NCBI RefSeq assembly: GCF_900167915.1
Contig: NZ_FUYM01000018.1
Coordinates: forward strand, 1 to 53,767
Source of the DNA: Rhizorhabdus histidinilytica
GTDB taxonomy: Bacteria; Pseudomonadota; Alphaproteobacteria; Sphingomonadales; Sphingomonadaceae
Length of the DNA: 53,767 nucleotides
Reading direction: 5' to 3'
Shown one piece after another: positions 25,046 through 34,833 of the stretch. Position 1 is the stretch's first letter, and each line of letters opens with the position of its first letter. Below the pieces are notes generated by a model. That model saw only the letters and a program-made list of their open reading frames with translations, did not search any database and was not told the origin of the DNA. The translations under genes were made by a program, and so were the position numbers.

Positions 25046-25698
25046 AAGCTGTTCTGACAAGCGGTGCCGGCATCGCTTCATTCGCGGCGGCCATGCTCCT
25101 CATCGGCCCTATCCCTGGCGAAGCCAGGGATTATGGCCATGTCGGCCAGGTCTTTCCCATCATCGAGCCGGATCTGCTGGCGACGATCGAGGCGCGGCTG
25201 CGGCGGGCGGAGGGCAGCGGCGAGCTTGCCCGCATGAACGAGCAGTTTGCCAGAAGGGTCGAACAGAGAGTTCGCCGGCCCAAGCCTGTCGACGGGATCA
25301 CTCCGGCGCGCATGGCGCGAAGCTGGGATTATGATCCGACCATCGCGATCGAGCGCGACATTCGGGACCAGAAGGGTAATCTGATTGCGGGTGCCGGTCA
25401 TCGCATCAATCCGCTCGATTTCGTCGAGATAAAGCAGGACCTCGTCTTCGTCGACGGCGACGATGCGACGCAACTCGCGTGGGCGACCTCGCGCTATACG
25501 GATCTCAAGGCCAAGATCATCTTCGTCAACGGTTCGCCGATCGATGCGATGACGGCGAAGAAGCGGCGCTTCTATTTCGACCAGGAAGGCAAGCTCACTG
25601 CAACGTTCGGGATCGAGCATACGCCTGCGGTGGTCAGCCAAAACGGCAGGACGATGCGCGTTTCCGAGATCGTGCTGAAGCCAGGGAAGTCCGGCTGA
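25042..25698 (+). CDS. traW: TraW, periplasmic pilus assembly protein
   Basis: 218 residues from GTG 25042, sharing bases with the preceding stop (GTGA). A signal peptide ends near residue 28. The TraW core includes G-H-V-G-Q-V-F-P-I-I-E-P-D-L-L, R-S-W-D-Y-D-P-T, N-P-L-D and the F-V-N-G-S-P strand. F-type TraW works with TraU and TrbC in pilus assembly. Length matches the family. Confidence 0.92.
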   Translation: MKAVLTSGAGIASFAAAMLLIGPIPGEARDYGHVGQVFPIIEPDLLATIEARLRRAEGSGELARMNEQFARRVEQRVRRPKPVDGITPARMARSWDYDPTIAIERDIRDQKGNLIAGAGHRINPLDFVEIKQDLVFVDGDDATQLAWATSRYTDLKAKIIFVNGSPIDAMTAKKRRFYFDQEGKLTATFGIEHTPAVVSQNGRTMRVSEIVLKPGKSG

Positions 25699-25967
25699 TG
25701 GCGCTGTGGCTCGACATGCTCCGAACGCCGATGGCGGCGCCCGAGACGGCGAGGCTAAGGACCATGCGCCTGTCCTGGCTCGCTCTCTGCGTCACCCTGG
25801 CCGGCGCAGTGACTCTTCTCGACCAGCTGCGCGGTCGCATCGGCCGAGCCGCGCCCTGTTTGATCGCCGTGCTGCTCGCCACAGCGCTCGTGGTCACGGT
25901 CCTTTACCTTCGGGCGAAGCGGCGCGCCGACGCGGCGTATCTCGATCAACTGGCGGAGAGAGAATGA
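25698..25967 (+). CDS. small two-helix membrane protein of the tra operon, unknown
   Basis: 89 residues. Its ATG overlaps the traW stop (TGATG) and its stop overlaps the traU start, so it is tightly coupled. There are two transmembrane helices (about 24-42 and 50-68) and charged ends. Not recognised. It is the second unidentified membrane gene inside the operon. Confidence 0.65.
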   Translation: MALWLDMLRTPMAAPETARLRTMRLSWLALCVTLAGAVTLLDQLRGRIGRAAPCLIAVLLATALVVTVLYLRAKRRADAAYLDQLAERE

Positions 25968-26986
25968 TGCGCGGACTTCGACCGATTTTCGGCACGTTTC
26001 TCGTCGTCCTGTTCGCCATCATGCTGGCGCCACGCGCCGAGGCTGCCGGTCCCACCTGCAATGGGAAGTTCGTCAACCCGATTACCGACGTCTGCTGGTC
26101 ATGCCTGTTTCCGCTGTCGGTGGGCGGATTGAAGATCTGGCCGAGCGGCCGACCCGACACGAAGAACCCGGCGTCTCCCATATGCGCCTGTGCAGATCCT
26201 CTACCGCGCATCGGCATTTCCGTGGGCTTCTGGGAGCCTGCCCGCCTGGCGGACGTCACCATGAAGCCCTGGTGTTTTCCCAATCTTGGCGGAGTGCGCA
26301 TCGCTCCGGGCTTCGATATCGGTCAGGGCTATCTGGCCGGCCCTTCGATGGTCGGCGGCAGGTCGCAGAGCACGGCCAAATGGCATGTGCATTGGTATGT
26401 CTATCCGCTGCTCTACTGGATGGAGATCCTTACGGATTTCGTCTGCTTCGAGCAGGCGAGCTTCGACATCGCCTATATGACCGAGGTCGATCCGCTCTGG
26501 CAGGATGACTCGCTTGCGGCGCTCATCAACCCCGAAGCGATCATTTTCGCAAATCCGCTCGCCAAGGCAGCCTGTGCGGGCGACTGCGTCGCCGGCACGG
26601 TGAACCTGCCGCTCGACCAGCTATTCTGGTGCGCAGGTTGTCAGGGGTCCATGTATCCCCTGAACGGGAACATCCCGGCGTCGATCGGCCATGTCCAGTC
26701 CTCGCGGCTCGCATTGTCGCGCTTTGCCTACAAGATGCACCGGCAGGCGCTCGCCTGGGGCACGATGGGCTCGGAAGGGCTGTGCAAGAAGTACCTCATG
26801 CCAGTCATGCGCAAACAGCAGTACCGGTTTCAGATGACCAATCCGATTCCGACGGTGAGCGGGCGCTTCGCCTGCTCGGCGATCGGAGCTTCGACAATGC
26901 CGCCGGATGCCGGTCGTGCCTATCCCGCGGGGGGCGAGGACATGGGCTATCTGGTCTGGCGCAAGCGCAACTGCTGCGTGCTGTGA
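25964..26986 (+). CDS. traU: TraU, pilus assembly and DNA transfer protein
   Basis: 340 residues with a signal peptide (to about residue 28, APRAEAA). The mature part is Cys-rich, with the TraU signatures F-V-N-P-I-T-D-V-C-W-S-C-L-F-P, C-A-C and F-W-C-A-G-C-Q-G-S-M-Y-P. The C-terminus is C-C-V-L. These cysteines are likely substrates of the DsbC- and TraF-like proteins in the same operon. TraU is needed more for DNA transfer than for pilus formation in F. The start overlaps the preceding gene; AGAGAGA is the ribosome site. Confidence 0.95.
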   Translation: MMRGLRPIFGTFLVVLFAIMLAPRAEAAGPTCNGKFVNPITDVCWSCLFPLSVGGLKIWPSGRPDTKNPASPICACADPLPRIGISVGFWEPARLADVTMKPWCFPNLGGVRIAPGFDIGQGYLAGPSMVGGRSQSTAKWHVHWYVYPLLYWMEILTDFVCFEQASFDIAYMTEVDPLWQDDSLAALINPEAIIFANPLAKAACAGDCVAGTVNLPLDQLFWCAGCQGSMYPLNGNIPASIGHVQSSRLALSRFAYKMHRQALAWGTMGSEGLCKKYLMPVMRKQQYRFQMTNPIPTVSGRFACSAIGASTMPPDAGRAYPAGGEDMGYLVWRKRNCCVL

Positions 26987-26997
26987 AGGAGGGAGCG

Positions 26998-27744
26998 ATG
27001 CGACTTCTCATCTTGGGCGCCGTTGGCCTCGTCGCAGCCGCCAGCATGACCGCTCTCCTGGCCCAGACCGTCGATGGCATCGATGTTCAGGCCATCAAGA
27101 AGCGATCGGCGGACCTTCAGGCGGATGCCGAGGCGTTCGTCGATCAGATCAAGGACCGCGGTGACGCGTTTCGGGAAGAGGCGGTTACCGTTCGTGACAG
27201 CGGCATGGAAAACATGCGGCGCGTCGCGGCGACGGATCTGCCGAAAGGACCTGCAGGGGCTGTCGACTTCGATGAAATCGTGCAGGGTGCTGCGACGAAC
27301 GCCAAAGTCGGCGGCGGGGAGGCGCCGCAGCTCATCGCGTTCGCCAGCCTCTCGATGCCCCCCAAGGCGCTTCGCCAGCTTATCGAGGACACGGCGAGGG
27401 CAGGGGGCGTCGTCGTTTTCCGCGGCTTTCCGAACAATTCGATGAAGGAGTTCTCGCAGGCTCTGGGCAAGATCGTCGACCGGGAGGACGATTTCGCCAA
27501 CATCGGCATCGACCCGAGACTGTTCCGCGCCTTCGACGTACAGGCGGTGCCGACCTACGTCGCGGTCTCATCGGATTTCGACCTTTGCGCCGGCTTTTCA
27601 TGCCGAACCAAGGTCCCGCCTCACGACCGGATGATCGGCAATGTGACCGTCGAATATGCGCTGTCGTCGTTCGCCGAGGGCAACGGTCCGGGCGCGCGCG
27701 TGGCGGCGGTGGGTCTCTCCAATCTAAGGAGAGCGTTGCCGTGA
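26998..27744 (+). CDS. trbC: TrbC, pilus assembly protein (F-type)
   Basis: 248 residues with a signal peptide and a strong AAGGAGGGAG ribosome site. The conserved TrbC_Ftype domain includes L-I-A-F-A-S-L-S-M-P, G-G-V-V-V-F-R-G-F-P-N-N-S and V-Q-A-V-P-T-Y-V. It has a thioredoxin-like fold without a CxxC. It acts with TraW in the periplasm; in some plasmids the two are fused. Its stop overlaps the traN GTG start. Confidence 0.92.
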   Translation: MRLLILGAVGLVAAASMTALLAQTVDGIDVQAIKKRSADLQADAEAFVDQIKDRGDAFREEAVTVRDSGMENMRRVAATDLPKGPAGAVDFDEIVQGAATNAKVGGGEAPQLIAFASLSMPPKALRQLIEDTARAGGVVVFRGFPNNSMKEFSQALGKIVDREDDFANIGIDPRLFRAFDVQAVPTYVAVSSDFDLCAGFSCRTKVPPHDRMIGNVTVEYALSSFAEGNGPGARVAAVGLSNLRRALP

Positions 27745-29576
27745 GCGTCCGCTTCTCGCTGATGCTGCTTATCGCGGGTCTTGCCGCCGCCTCCCCCGCT
27801 TCTGCCCAGATGTCGGTCGAGGAGGCCCGCCAGGAAGGGCGCTCGCTCGCCAATGAGAAACGGCAGGATACGACGCTGGTGCCGACCGACAATGCCCGCG
27901 CGGAAGCGGTGCCGGGCTATGGCGGCACGGCGCTGCCGCAAGGCGCCTATTTCGACGATCCGGAAAGAATGGAAGCGGAAGCCGCGGCGACAAAGGCGTC
28001 GAACGAGCAGTATCGCATCACCACGGACGCGGACCGGACACGGCCGACGTTCAGCAATTCCGAGATCCTCGAGACAACCGCTCGCGCCACGACCGTCGAG
28101 AATGATCCATCGGCCTACCTCGCCGGGGAGAGCATGGGGGGCAGCTCCGGCTCGTGCGTCCCGCTCCCGCCGGGCTCAGGATCTGAGGGCTATTACGAGG
28201 CGACCTGCAACAGCGGCACCAAGGTCGAGGACAGGCCCGAGACCTGCACCATCCGCATGGTGCCCGAGGTGCAAACCGTCGATAGCTACAAATACTATGT
28301 GGTGCCCGACAGCGCATATGGAACCCCGTTCGCGCGCTATGCCGCCATTGCCCCTCATATTTCCTCAGGAGTCTGCAAGCCGACAGGCGTTCGGAAACAG
28401 GCCTGCGCTGCCCATCGCGACTATGGCTGGCCCTGGCCTGACAACAAATATTGCGATGATTATTATGCGACGGAATATGAATGCACGGCGGATTTGCCGG
28501 TCGCGCTCAGCGTCAGCCCGCTCACCGGGGCGTCGTGGCATGCAAAGGGCAGCACGAGCACTGTCGTAACAAGAAGGGTCGACAGCTGCGGCAGTCTTGC
28601 CGGCGATGAGATGTGTTCGTTGCAGCCTGGCGGGGATGTTTGCACGGAAGGACCTGAAACGCGGATCATCGACGGCGTTCCGGTGACGCAAGCCTGCTGG
28701 GCGTGGAAACGCGACTATGTGTGTCATCGCTTCACGCCGGCAAACGATTGCGGCGATCTAGAAGCGAACGGAAGCTGCTCCTTTCTGCGCACCGAATGCC
28801 TCGACGAGGAGCGGGATGGCGCCTGCAAGGTTGAGGAGCGGGTCTACCGCTGCCCGACACCCGGCAGCGCGGTGACCGATGCACCGCAATATATCTGCGG
28901 AGACGACGTCTATTGCATCAATGGCGACTGCGAGCCGATCGTGCGCGAGGCGTCGACCGAGTTCAAGGATGCGCTGGTCGCTCTTCACTCCATCGACCAG
29001 GCCGGCAAGGAGTTCGACGAGAACAACTTCACGGTTTTCCAGGGCACGCGAGAGACCTGCCACAAGCCGGTATTCGGGCTGATCAACTGCTGTGCCGGCA
29101 AGGTGTCCGGCTTGTTGAGCGTGGGCGCGGGCGCAGCCGCGCTTGCCGGCGGCCCAGGCGCGATCGCGGCCCTCGCCACGCCGTTCCTCGCGCTCTTCGC
29201 ATGCTCTCAGGACGAGATGAAGCTCGACATCAAGGATCGTATGGGCTTCTGCCACAAGGTCGGCACTTACTGTTCGTCGAGCTTTCTCGGAATCTGCAAG
29301 ACCCGGCGAACGGCCTATTGCTGCTTTGAAAGCAAGCTCAGCCGCATCCTGCAGGAGCAGGGACGAATTCAGCTCAGCAAGCCCTGGGGCGCTCCCAAGA
29401 AGGAGCAGTGCCTTGGCTTTACGATCGAGGAATTCGCCAGGCTCGACCTTTCCCTCATGGATTTCACCGAGGTCTATGCCGAGTTCGTCGATGCCGCGCG
29501 GCTTCCGGACGAAGTCGAGACGATGACCCAGATCCAGCTGAAAATTCAGGGGTACTATGACCTGCACGGCAAATAG
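27741..29576 (+). CDS. traN: TraN, outer-membrane mating-pair stabilisation protein
   Basis: 611 residues from GTG 27741 (CTAAGGAGAG upstream), close to F TraN (602). A signal peptide ends at about residue 22 (SPASAQ). The protein carries more than 20 cysteines, including C-C-A-G-K-V-S-G-L and the C-H-K-V-G-T-Y-C-S-S-S-F-L-G-I-C block of the TraN C-terminal domain. TraN contacts the recipient's outer membrane and decides mating specificity; the variable middle (about residues 130-330) is the likely receptor-contact part. Many disulfides explain the two thioredoxin-like proteins of the operon. Confidence 0.93.
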   Translation: MSVRFSLMLLIAGLAAASPASAQMSVEEARQEGRSLANEKRQDTTLVPTDNARAEAVPGYGGTALPQGAYFDDPERMEAEAAATKASNEQYRITTDADRTRPTFSNSEILETTARATTVENDPSAYLAGESMGGSSGSCVPLPPGSGSEGYYEATCNSGTKVEDRPETCTIRMVPEVQTVDSYKYYVVPDSAYGTPFARYAAIAPHISSGVCKPTGVRKQACAAHRDYGWPWPDNKYCDDYYATEYECTADLPVALSVSPLTGASWHAKGSTSTVVTRRVDSCGSLAGDEMCSLQPGGDVCTEGPETRIIDGVPVTQACWAWKRDYVCHRFTPANDCGDLEANGSCSFLRTECLDEERDGACKVEERVYRCPTPGSAVTDAPQYICGDDVYCINGDCEPIVREASTEFKDALVALHSIDQAGKEFDENNFTVFQGTRETCHKPVFGLINCCAGKVSGLLSVGAGAAALAGGPGAIAALATPFLALFACSQDEMKLDIKDRMGFCHKVGTYCSSSFLGICKTRRTAYCCFESKLSRILQEQGRIQLSKPWGAPKKEQCLGFTIEEFARLDLSLMDFTEVYAEFVDAARLPDEVETMTQIQLKIQGYYDLHGK

Positions 29577-29721
29577 CATGGTCAAGGACGCGATGCGCAG
29601 CGTTTCGGTGGAATCGACCGGCGCGGCGCCTACGGACGTCTCCGCCGCGGCCGACCTTTCCCGTTCCCTCCCGCGCATGAGGCTCGTGGGTGAGAGCATC
29701 TATCAGAAAGGAAGTTTGTCC

Positions 29722-30543
29722 ATGCATCCAATCATGGCGGCGCCGCTTCTGGCGCTTTCGCTCGCTGGCCTGGCTGTTCCCGCGGCGGCCCAGCCGCGCG
29801 ATGGAGCGTCGGATGGCGTCGAGCGGGCCGATGCCGGCGATGACTTTTACTGTGCAGAACGCAGGCTCGGTCAATGGTTCTATTGCAGCAAGCCGCGAGC
29901 GACGGAGCCGGAGAAGCAAGCCGTCCCGGTCCCGTCGAGCGCGGTCGAGCGCATGTCCGCCATCACCCGCCAGCTCGACGAGCTCAAGGCACGGGCGATC
30001 CTCGATCCGACCGAGGAAAATGTCATCGCTTACGTCCGATTTCAGCGCGAGCAGCTCGACCGTGCTTCGACCTTCTCAGACACCTGGCAGCGCGCGCTGT
30101 GGCAGAACCCCGATCTCGACTACACGCTGCAGCGGCCTGTTTCGACGGTGGGCAAGCGAGCCTGGCTCGATAACCGGCGCGCCGATCGCGATGCGGTTAT
30201 GGCGAACCTTAGCCAACGCTACGGGCTCTTCTACTTTTATGCGCAGAGCTGCGGCGCATGCGACCTGTTTTCACCGATCCTGCGATCGGTGGCCGACAGT
30301 CACGGCATGGCGGTGATGGCGGTTTCGATGGACGGCGGGCCGAGCCGCGATTTTCCAAATTATGTCGTCGATGCGGGCCAGCGCGCGCGCATGGGCGTCC
30401 CGGGTAACGAGACGCCGGCGCTCGTACTGTTCGACACCGTCACCAAACGCACGATTCCGGTGGGATATGGGATTCTCAGCGCCGACGAGATCATGGATCG
30501 CATTTTCGCGCTGACGAACACCAAGGTGGGGAGCGACTTCTGA
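29722..30543 (+). CDS. traF: TraF (F-type), periplasmic thioredoxin-fold protein
   Basis: 273 residues from ATG 29722, behind AAAGGAAG. A signal peptide runs to about residue 23 (AAAQ). The N-terminal segment has the Y-C-A-E-R-R-L-G-Q-W-F-Y-C pattern of TraF, and the thioredoxin domain has C177-G-A-C180. The F-plasmid TraF itself lacks the CxxC, so a retained CGAC suggests real redox activity here. The frame is open upstream to 29557 inside traN, but the signal peptide fixes the start. It overlaps traH by one base. Confidence 0.92.
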   Translation: MHPIMAAPLLALSLAGLAVPAAAQPRDGASDGVERADAGDDFYCAERRLGQWFYCSKPRATEPEKQAVPVPSSAVERMSAITRQLDELKARAILDPTEENVIAYVRFQREQLDRASTFSDTWQRALWQNPDLDYTLQRPVSTVGKRAWLDNRRADRDAVMANLSQRYGLFYFYAQSCGACDLFSPILRSVADSHGMAVMAVSMDGGPSRDFPNYVVDAGQRARMGVPGNETPALVLFDTVTKRTIPVGYGILSADEIMDRIFALTNTKVGSDF

Positions 30544-32009
30544 TGGAACAGGTTCGCCGTCGCGGCTTGATCGGCCGTGTGCTTCGCTCGTCCGCTGCCT
30601 GGGCGGGAATATTGGCTATGGCCAATCTCGCGTGCACCGGGACCGCCCGGGCCGACGTCGCCTCCGAGATGAACAGCTTCTTTTCGGACGTGGGCGGCGC
30701 GGCGAACGTCACCGGCCCATCGGCGTTTCAGGGTCAATCGGCGGGCTATTACTCGCTGGGTAATGTCTGGACCCGCTTCCCGCAGAAAAGCGTCCAGCCG
30801 TTCAATCTTCAGCTTCCGAGCGCGCGTGCGGGATGTGGAGGTATCGACCTCTTCAGTGGGAGCTTCTCCTTCATCAATGCCAGCGAGATCATCGCGATGC
30901 TGAAGGCGACCGCCAACAATGCGCTCGGCTTTGCCTTCAAGCTCGCCATCGATTCTGTTTCGCCGGAGATCGGCAAGGTGATGGACGAGTTCAGCCAGAA
31001 GGCGCAGCTCCTCAATCAGATGAACATCTCGAGCTGCGAGACGGCGCAGGCGCTGGTCGGCGGAATCTGGCCGCAGATGGAGACCACGCGCGCGACGATC
31101 TGCGAAGCCGTCGGCAACAGCCAGGGCGTATTCTCGGACTGGGCGGCAGCCCGCCAGGGTTGCAACAACGGCAACAGGCGGGATTCGACCATCGCGGGAA
31201 ACACAGACGCGTCGATGAAAGACCAGCTGGTCGGAGAACCGCATAACTACACATGGGAGGCCCTTAAGAAATCGGCGAAGTTCGGCGCATTCGACAAGAC
31301 ATTCTCCGAATATATCATGACGCTGGTGGGAACGGTCGTGACCACGCCGTCGACCGATCCGAGCGTGGGCGGGAAGGTCGTGATGTTCGGACCTGCCGAA
31401 GAAGCGGTCGTCACTGCGTTGCTCGATGGCACGGCCGACGCGCCGCCCGTCAAGATACTGAAGTGCAACGACGAGAATTGCTACGATGTGGGGGAGCAGA
31501 CGCTCTCCGTCCCCGCTTCGTCCGCGCTGCGGCCGCGGATCGCCACGATGATCAGGTCGATGAGCGACAAGATCCGCTCCGATACTCCGCTGGACGCCGC
31601 CGAGAAGCAGCTCCTCAACCTCGCCACGGTTCCGATCTATAAGATCCTGGGAGTTCAGGCCTATGCGCATTATGCGTTGACGGAAGGCGAGATCGAGACG
31701 CTGTCCGAGATCGTCGCCGTCGACCTGCTTTCGGCGATGCTCGACAATATGCTCGACCGGGTCGAGCAGGCGAAGGTTCATTATCAGACCTTCGATCAAG
31801 AGACCGCGACGCAGTGGAAACAGCAAATCGCGTCTACCCGGGCGAAATTCAGCCAACGGGACGTCCGGCTGAACAACAAGCTCCAGGTGACGATGCAGAT
31901 CATCAACCGAAGCATTATGCTGGAATCGACGCTCCAGAATTCCATGACGCCCGGTATGGCGGCCGCGCTGAACTTTTCGCGCGGCCTCAACGCACAGGGT
32001 CTGAACTAG
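30543..32009 (+). CDS. traH: TraH, pilus assembly protein
   Basis: 488 residues, close to F TraH (458). A signal peptide (to about residue 37, ARAD) comes first. The TraH core includes G-Y-Y-S-L-G-N-V-W-T-R-F-P, the C-G-G-I-D-L-F-S-G-S-F-S-F-I-N motif and S-S-C-E-T-A-Q. The C-terminal region has coiled-coil helices. It joins TraF, TraU, TraW and TrbC in the periplasmic pilus-assembly group. Confidence 0.95.
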   Translation: MEQVRRRGLIGRVLRSSAAWAGILAMANLACTGTARADVASEMNSFFSDVGGAANVTGPSAFQGQSAGYYSLGNVWTRFPQKSVQPFNLQLPSARAGCGGIDLFSGSFSFINASEIIAMLKATANNALGFAFKLAIDSVSPEIGKVMDEFSQKAQLLNQMNISSCETAQALVGGIWPQMETTRATICEAVGNSQGVFSDWAAARQGCNNGNRRDSTIAGNTDASMKDQLVGEPHNYTWEALKKSAKFGAFDKTFSEYIMTLVGTVVTTPSTDPSVGGKVVMFGPAEEAVVTALLDGTADAPPVKILKCNDENCYDVGEQTLSVPASSALRPRIATMIRSMSDKIRSDTPLDAAEKQLLNLATVPIYKILGVQAYAHYALTEGEIETLSEIVAVDLLSAMLDNMLDRVEQAKVHYQTFDQETATQWKQQIASTRAKFSQRDVRLNNKLQVTMQIINRSIMLESTLQNSMTPGMAAALNFSRGLNAQGLN

Positions 32010-32025
32010 GCGCGGGGGCAGACCG

Positions 32026-34827
32026 ATGCTTGAGGTCTTCACGGTTGGTGGCGGCGAGTATCTCGTAAACATCTTCAACGCAGTCGCGGCGTGGTCGGGA
32101 GGCGGTGGCTATCGCTCGCTCATCCGCGTCGTCATGGTCATGGGCCTCATCTATTCGCTGCTCGTGGTGGCCTTCACGCTCAACTATAAGGCGTGGCTGA
32201 ACTGGTTCCTGCAAGCGACGGCCATTTATCTTTGCCTGATGGTCCCGACGGTGGACATCAAGGTAACGGATCGCATCAACCCGGGCCTGACGCCATCGAC
32301 GGTCGACAATGTACCGATGGGATTGGGGGTGCTTGCGAGCTTCACGACACAGGTGGGCGATTGGCTGACGCGGACGGCCGAGACCGTCTTCGTCATGCCG
32401 AGCGAGCTCAACTACTCGACGAACGGCATGGTGTATGGCGCGCGACTGTTCGATGCGACGCGCAACTTCATCATTCGCGATGCGGAGTTCTCGACCAACC
32501 TCGAAAACCATTTCAAGAACTGCCTGTTCGGCGATGTGATGCTTTATCAGAAGTCGCTGACCAATCTTGCGAAGGCGCCCGATCTCTGGGCTGCGGTCGG
32601 GCCGGGCTCGGAAGCCCGATCGCAGCAATGGCTTGAGCGACAAGGTGACGGAACGGTTAACAGCTTCATCATCACTTGCCGGCAGGCGTACCAGGCGCTC
32701 GACGCGCAATGGGGTCCAATGATCGAGGCCAACGCGCCTCTTTGGGGCAAGGAGGTCTATCCCAAGCTCAGCAACGCTCTGGCGGCGGACAAGCTCAAAC
32801 ACGACGTTCCCATCGTCAGTGCGGCCTTCACGGGCACGAGCAACAACTTTGCTGAGGTGATGCGCCAGAACACAGCAATCAATGCTTTCATGCAGGCCCG
32901 AAATTCGATGTCCGGCGGGACGGGCGCCGCAGAGATCGACACCTTCGCGCAGACCCGTGCCGACATTCAGGCGCGCAACACCTATAATTCGATCGCTCAG
33001 CAGGCGATGGCATGGGTTCCGATTTTGAACATCGTGCTGACGGTGGTCTTCTTCGCCATGTTCCCGGTCGTTTTCCCGCTCTTCCTGATGCCTCAGACGG
33101 GCGTCTCGACGCTGAAGGGCTATGTGACAGGGTTCTTCTATCTCGCCGCATGGGGGCCGCTTTACGTCATCCTTCACATGATCTGCATGACGCGGGCGAC
33201 GTCGGCAGCGACAGGCGTCGCGGAAGGCGGCGTTACGCTCGCAAGCTATGCGGGGATCGGGGCGGTGAATGGCGAGACCGCCACGATCGCTGGCTTCATG
33301 CTTATGAGCGTGCCCTTTCTCGCGGCAGGCCTCGCGCGCGGCGCGATGTCGATTGCCGGGCATTCCATGTCCATGCTCGCGCCGGCGCAGAACGCTGCGG
33401 AAGCGGCGGCGCTGGAACAGACGACCGGCAACTATTCGTATGGCAACGTGAGCTGGGCGAATGCCACGTCGAACATGCGGCAGGCCGATCAATGGTCGAC
33501 GGCGCCCACCTATATGGGCGGCGGCGCCAGCTTCGGGTGGCGTCAGGACAATGGCGCCATGGTGACGGGGTTCGGCAACGGCCAGGAGGTATATGATACA
33601 TCCGCGGCCATCTCGCGCCTTGGGTTCACGCCGACGATGACATCGGGATCGGTCGCTGAATGGCGCGAAATGGCCAGCGAGGCGCATCGCCAGGCGCGTG
33701 CCTATGAGAATGCCGCCAACGAGATTCTGACCGCGACCCATGCGAACCGCAGCACGTTCGGAAGCTCAACCGAGCATACGCGGGGTTGGGAATCGAGCAG
33801 CGGCAATCAGGCGAATGCCTCTGTAGAGCAGTTCGATCGGCGCACGGGCAGCAGTACCCAGGGCCTGGAAGAGCGATCGACGATTTCGCAAAGCGAGCGC
33901 GTTTCGGGGCGGCACGATCGCCAAGCGCAGATATCCGATCAGATCGGTGGAGCACTTTCGGCCGGCCTTGGCGGCCGCCGCGGTGGCGGCAACGGAGGCT
34001 CGGGTGGGCGCGGGCTGCCGGGGCTCGGAATCAATGTGTCCAAGTCGGGTAGCCAGATGGACACCATGAATTGGACGACGGACGATTCTCGGAGCAGTGA
34101 GAGCGGCAACACCTCGTCAAGCGGGGTTCGTGACGAGCATGCGAACGGTAGCGGCGCTTCGACGTCGGAAGGCACCTATGCTCGGAGCGGTGTCTTCGCC
34201 CGTGGCTCAAGGACGGATTCGTCGTCGGTCAGCACCGAAGATTCCCTGGCTCTGGCGAAATCCTATTCGGAAACCGCGCGACGGCTCGATGAGCTGTCGC
34301 AGCAGCTCTCGCGCGACGCGAGCTATGCGGAGACGCATGGAATGCAATTGAGCGAGAACCTGAGTCAGGATCTCGCCCAATGGTATCGCCACCAGCAGGT
34401 CGCAAATCCGGGGCTCGACGCGCCGGAGCTCTGGGCGACCGACTTGACCGATCAGCAGCGAGCGGTTCGGCAGGAGATGATCACGCGCTGGATGGACGAA
34501 AAGCAGGCGTCGATCCGGTCCGAGATCGAGGGCAGGCTCCATGCGCCCGATCTCGTCGATGTGCACCATCCCTCCGTCGATAGCGCTGCCGACGTTCGGG
34601 CGGCCTACCAGCCTCGCGGGCTAGCCGGAGTGCCGGCCGGTCCCGGAGGCGGCCAGTCATCGACGGCAGCGGACATAATCGAAGAGGGCAGGGCGGATAT
34701 CGACCTGACGCGTGAGGCTGCCCAATCCATGCGCGGTCAACGCATCCAAGGCGCGGTCGATGTTCAAAGCGAGGTAAACCGGGGCAGGGACCATGGCTTC
34801 TTCCATGATCCCAAGCTGCGAGAATGA
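32026..34827 (+). CDS. traG: TraG, mating-pair stabilisation and pilus assembly protein
   Basis: 933 residues, as in F (938). The N-terminal half has transmembrane helices at about 35-58, 60-75, 330-362, 375-395 and 420-440. The C-terminal half is periplasmic, Ser/Gly/Thr-rich (about 520-740), then a helical domain at about 740-830 with S-Y-A-E-T-H-G and Q-W-Y-R. In F the C-terminal part of TraG meets TraS of the recipient for entry exclusion. The final tract ends H-G-F-F-H-D-P-K. It is the last gene of the long operon. Confidence 0.95.
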   Translation: MLEVFTVGGGEYLVNIFNAVAAWSGGGGYRSLIRVVMVMGLIYSLLVVAFTLNYKAWLNWFLQATAIYLCLMVPTVDIKVTDRINPGLTPSTVDNVPMGLGVLASFTTQVGDWLTRTAETVFVMPSELNYSTNGMVYGARLFDATRNFIIRDAEFSTNLENHFKNCLFGDVMLYQKSLTNLAKAPDLWAAVGPGSEARSQQWLERQGDGTVNSFIITCRQAYQALDAQWGPMIEANAPLWGKEVYPKLSNALAADKLKHDVPIVSAAFTGTSNNFAEVMRQNTAINAFMQARNSMSGGTGAAEIDTFAQTRADIQARNTYNSIAQQAMAWVPILNIVLTVVFFAMFPVVFPLFLMPQTGVSTLKGYVTGFFYLAAWGPLYVILHMICMTRATSAATGVAEGGVTLASYAGIGAVNGETATIAGFMLMSVPFLAAGLARGAMSIAGHSMSMLAPAQNAAEAAALEQTTGNYSYGNVSWANATSNMRQADQWSTAPTYMGGGASFGWRQDNGAMVTGFGNGQEVYDTSAAISRLGFTPTMTSGSVAEWREMASEAHRQARAYENAANEILTATHANRSTFGSSTEHTRGWESSSGNQANASVEQFDRRTGSSTQGLEERSTISQSERVSGRHDRQAQISDQIGGALSAGLGGRRGGGNGGSGGRGLPGLGINVSKSGSQMDTMNWTTDDSRSSESGNTSSSGVRDEHANGSGASTSEGTYARSGVFARGSRTDSSSVSTEDSLALAKSYSETARRLDELSQQLSRDASYAETHGMQLSENLSQDLAQWYRHQQVANPGLDAPELWATDLTDQQRAVRQEMITRWMDEKQASIRSEIEGRLHAPDLVDVHHPSVDSAADVRAAYQPRGLAGVPAGPGGGQSSTAADIIEEGRADIDLTREAAQSMRGQRIQGAVDVQSEVNRGRDHGFFHDPKLRE

Positions 34828-34833
34828 GGAGCT

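Noticed and set aside
30360..32078. 572-codon open frame opposite traH
   Set aside because: No recognisable domain, no ribosome site, and traH on the other strand is a firm identification.
31987..33741. 584-codon open frame opposite traG
   Set aside because: Shadow of traG by composition and lack of any motif.
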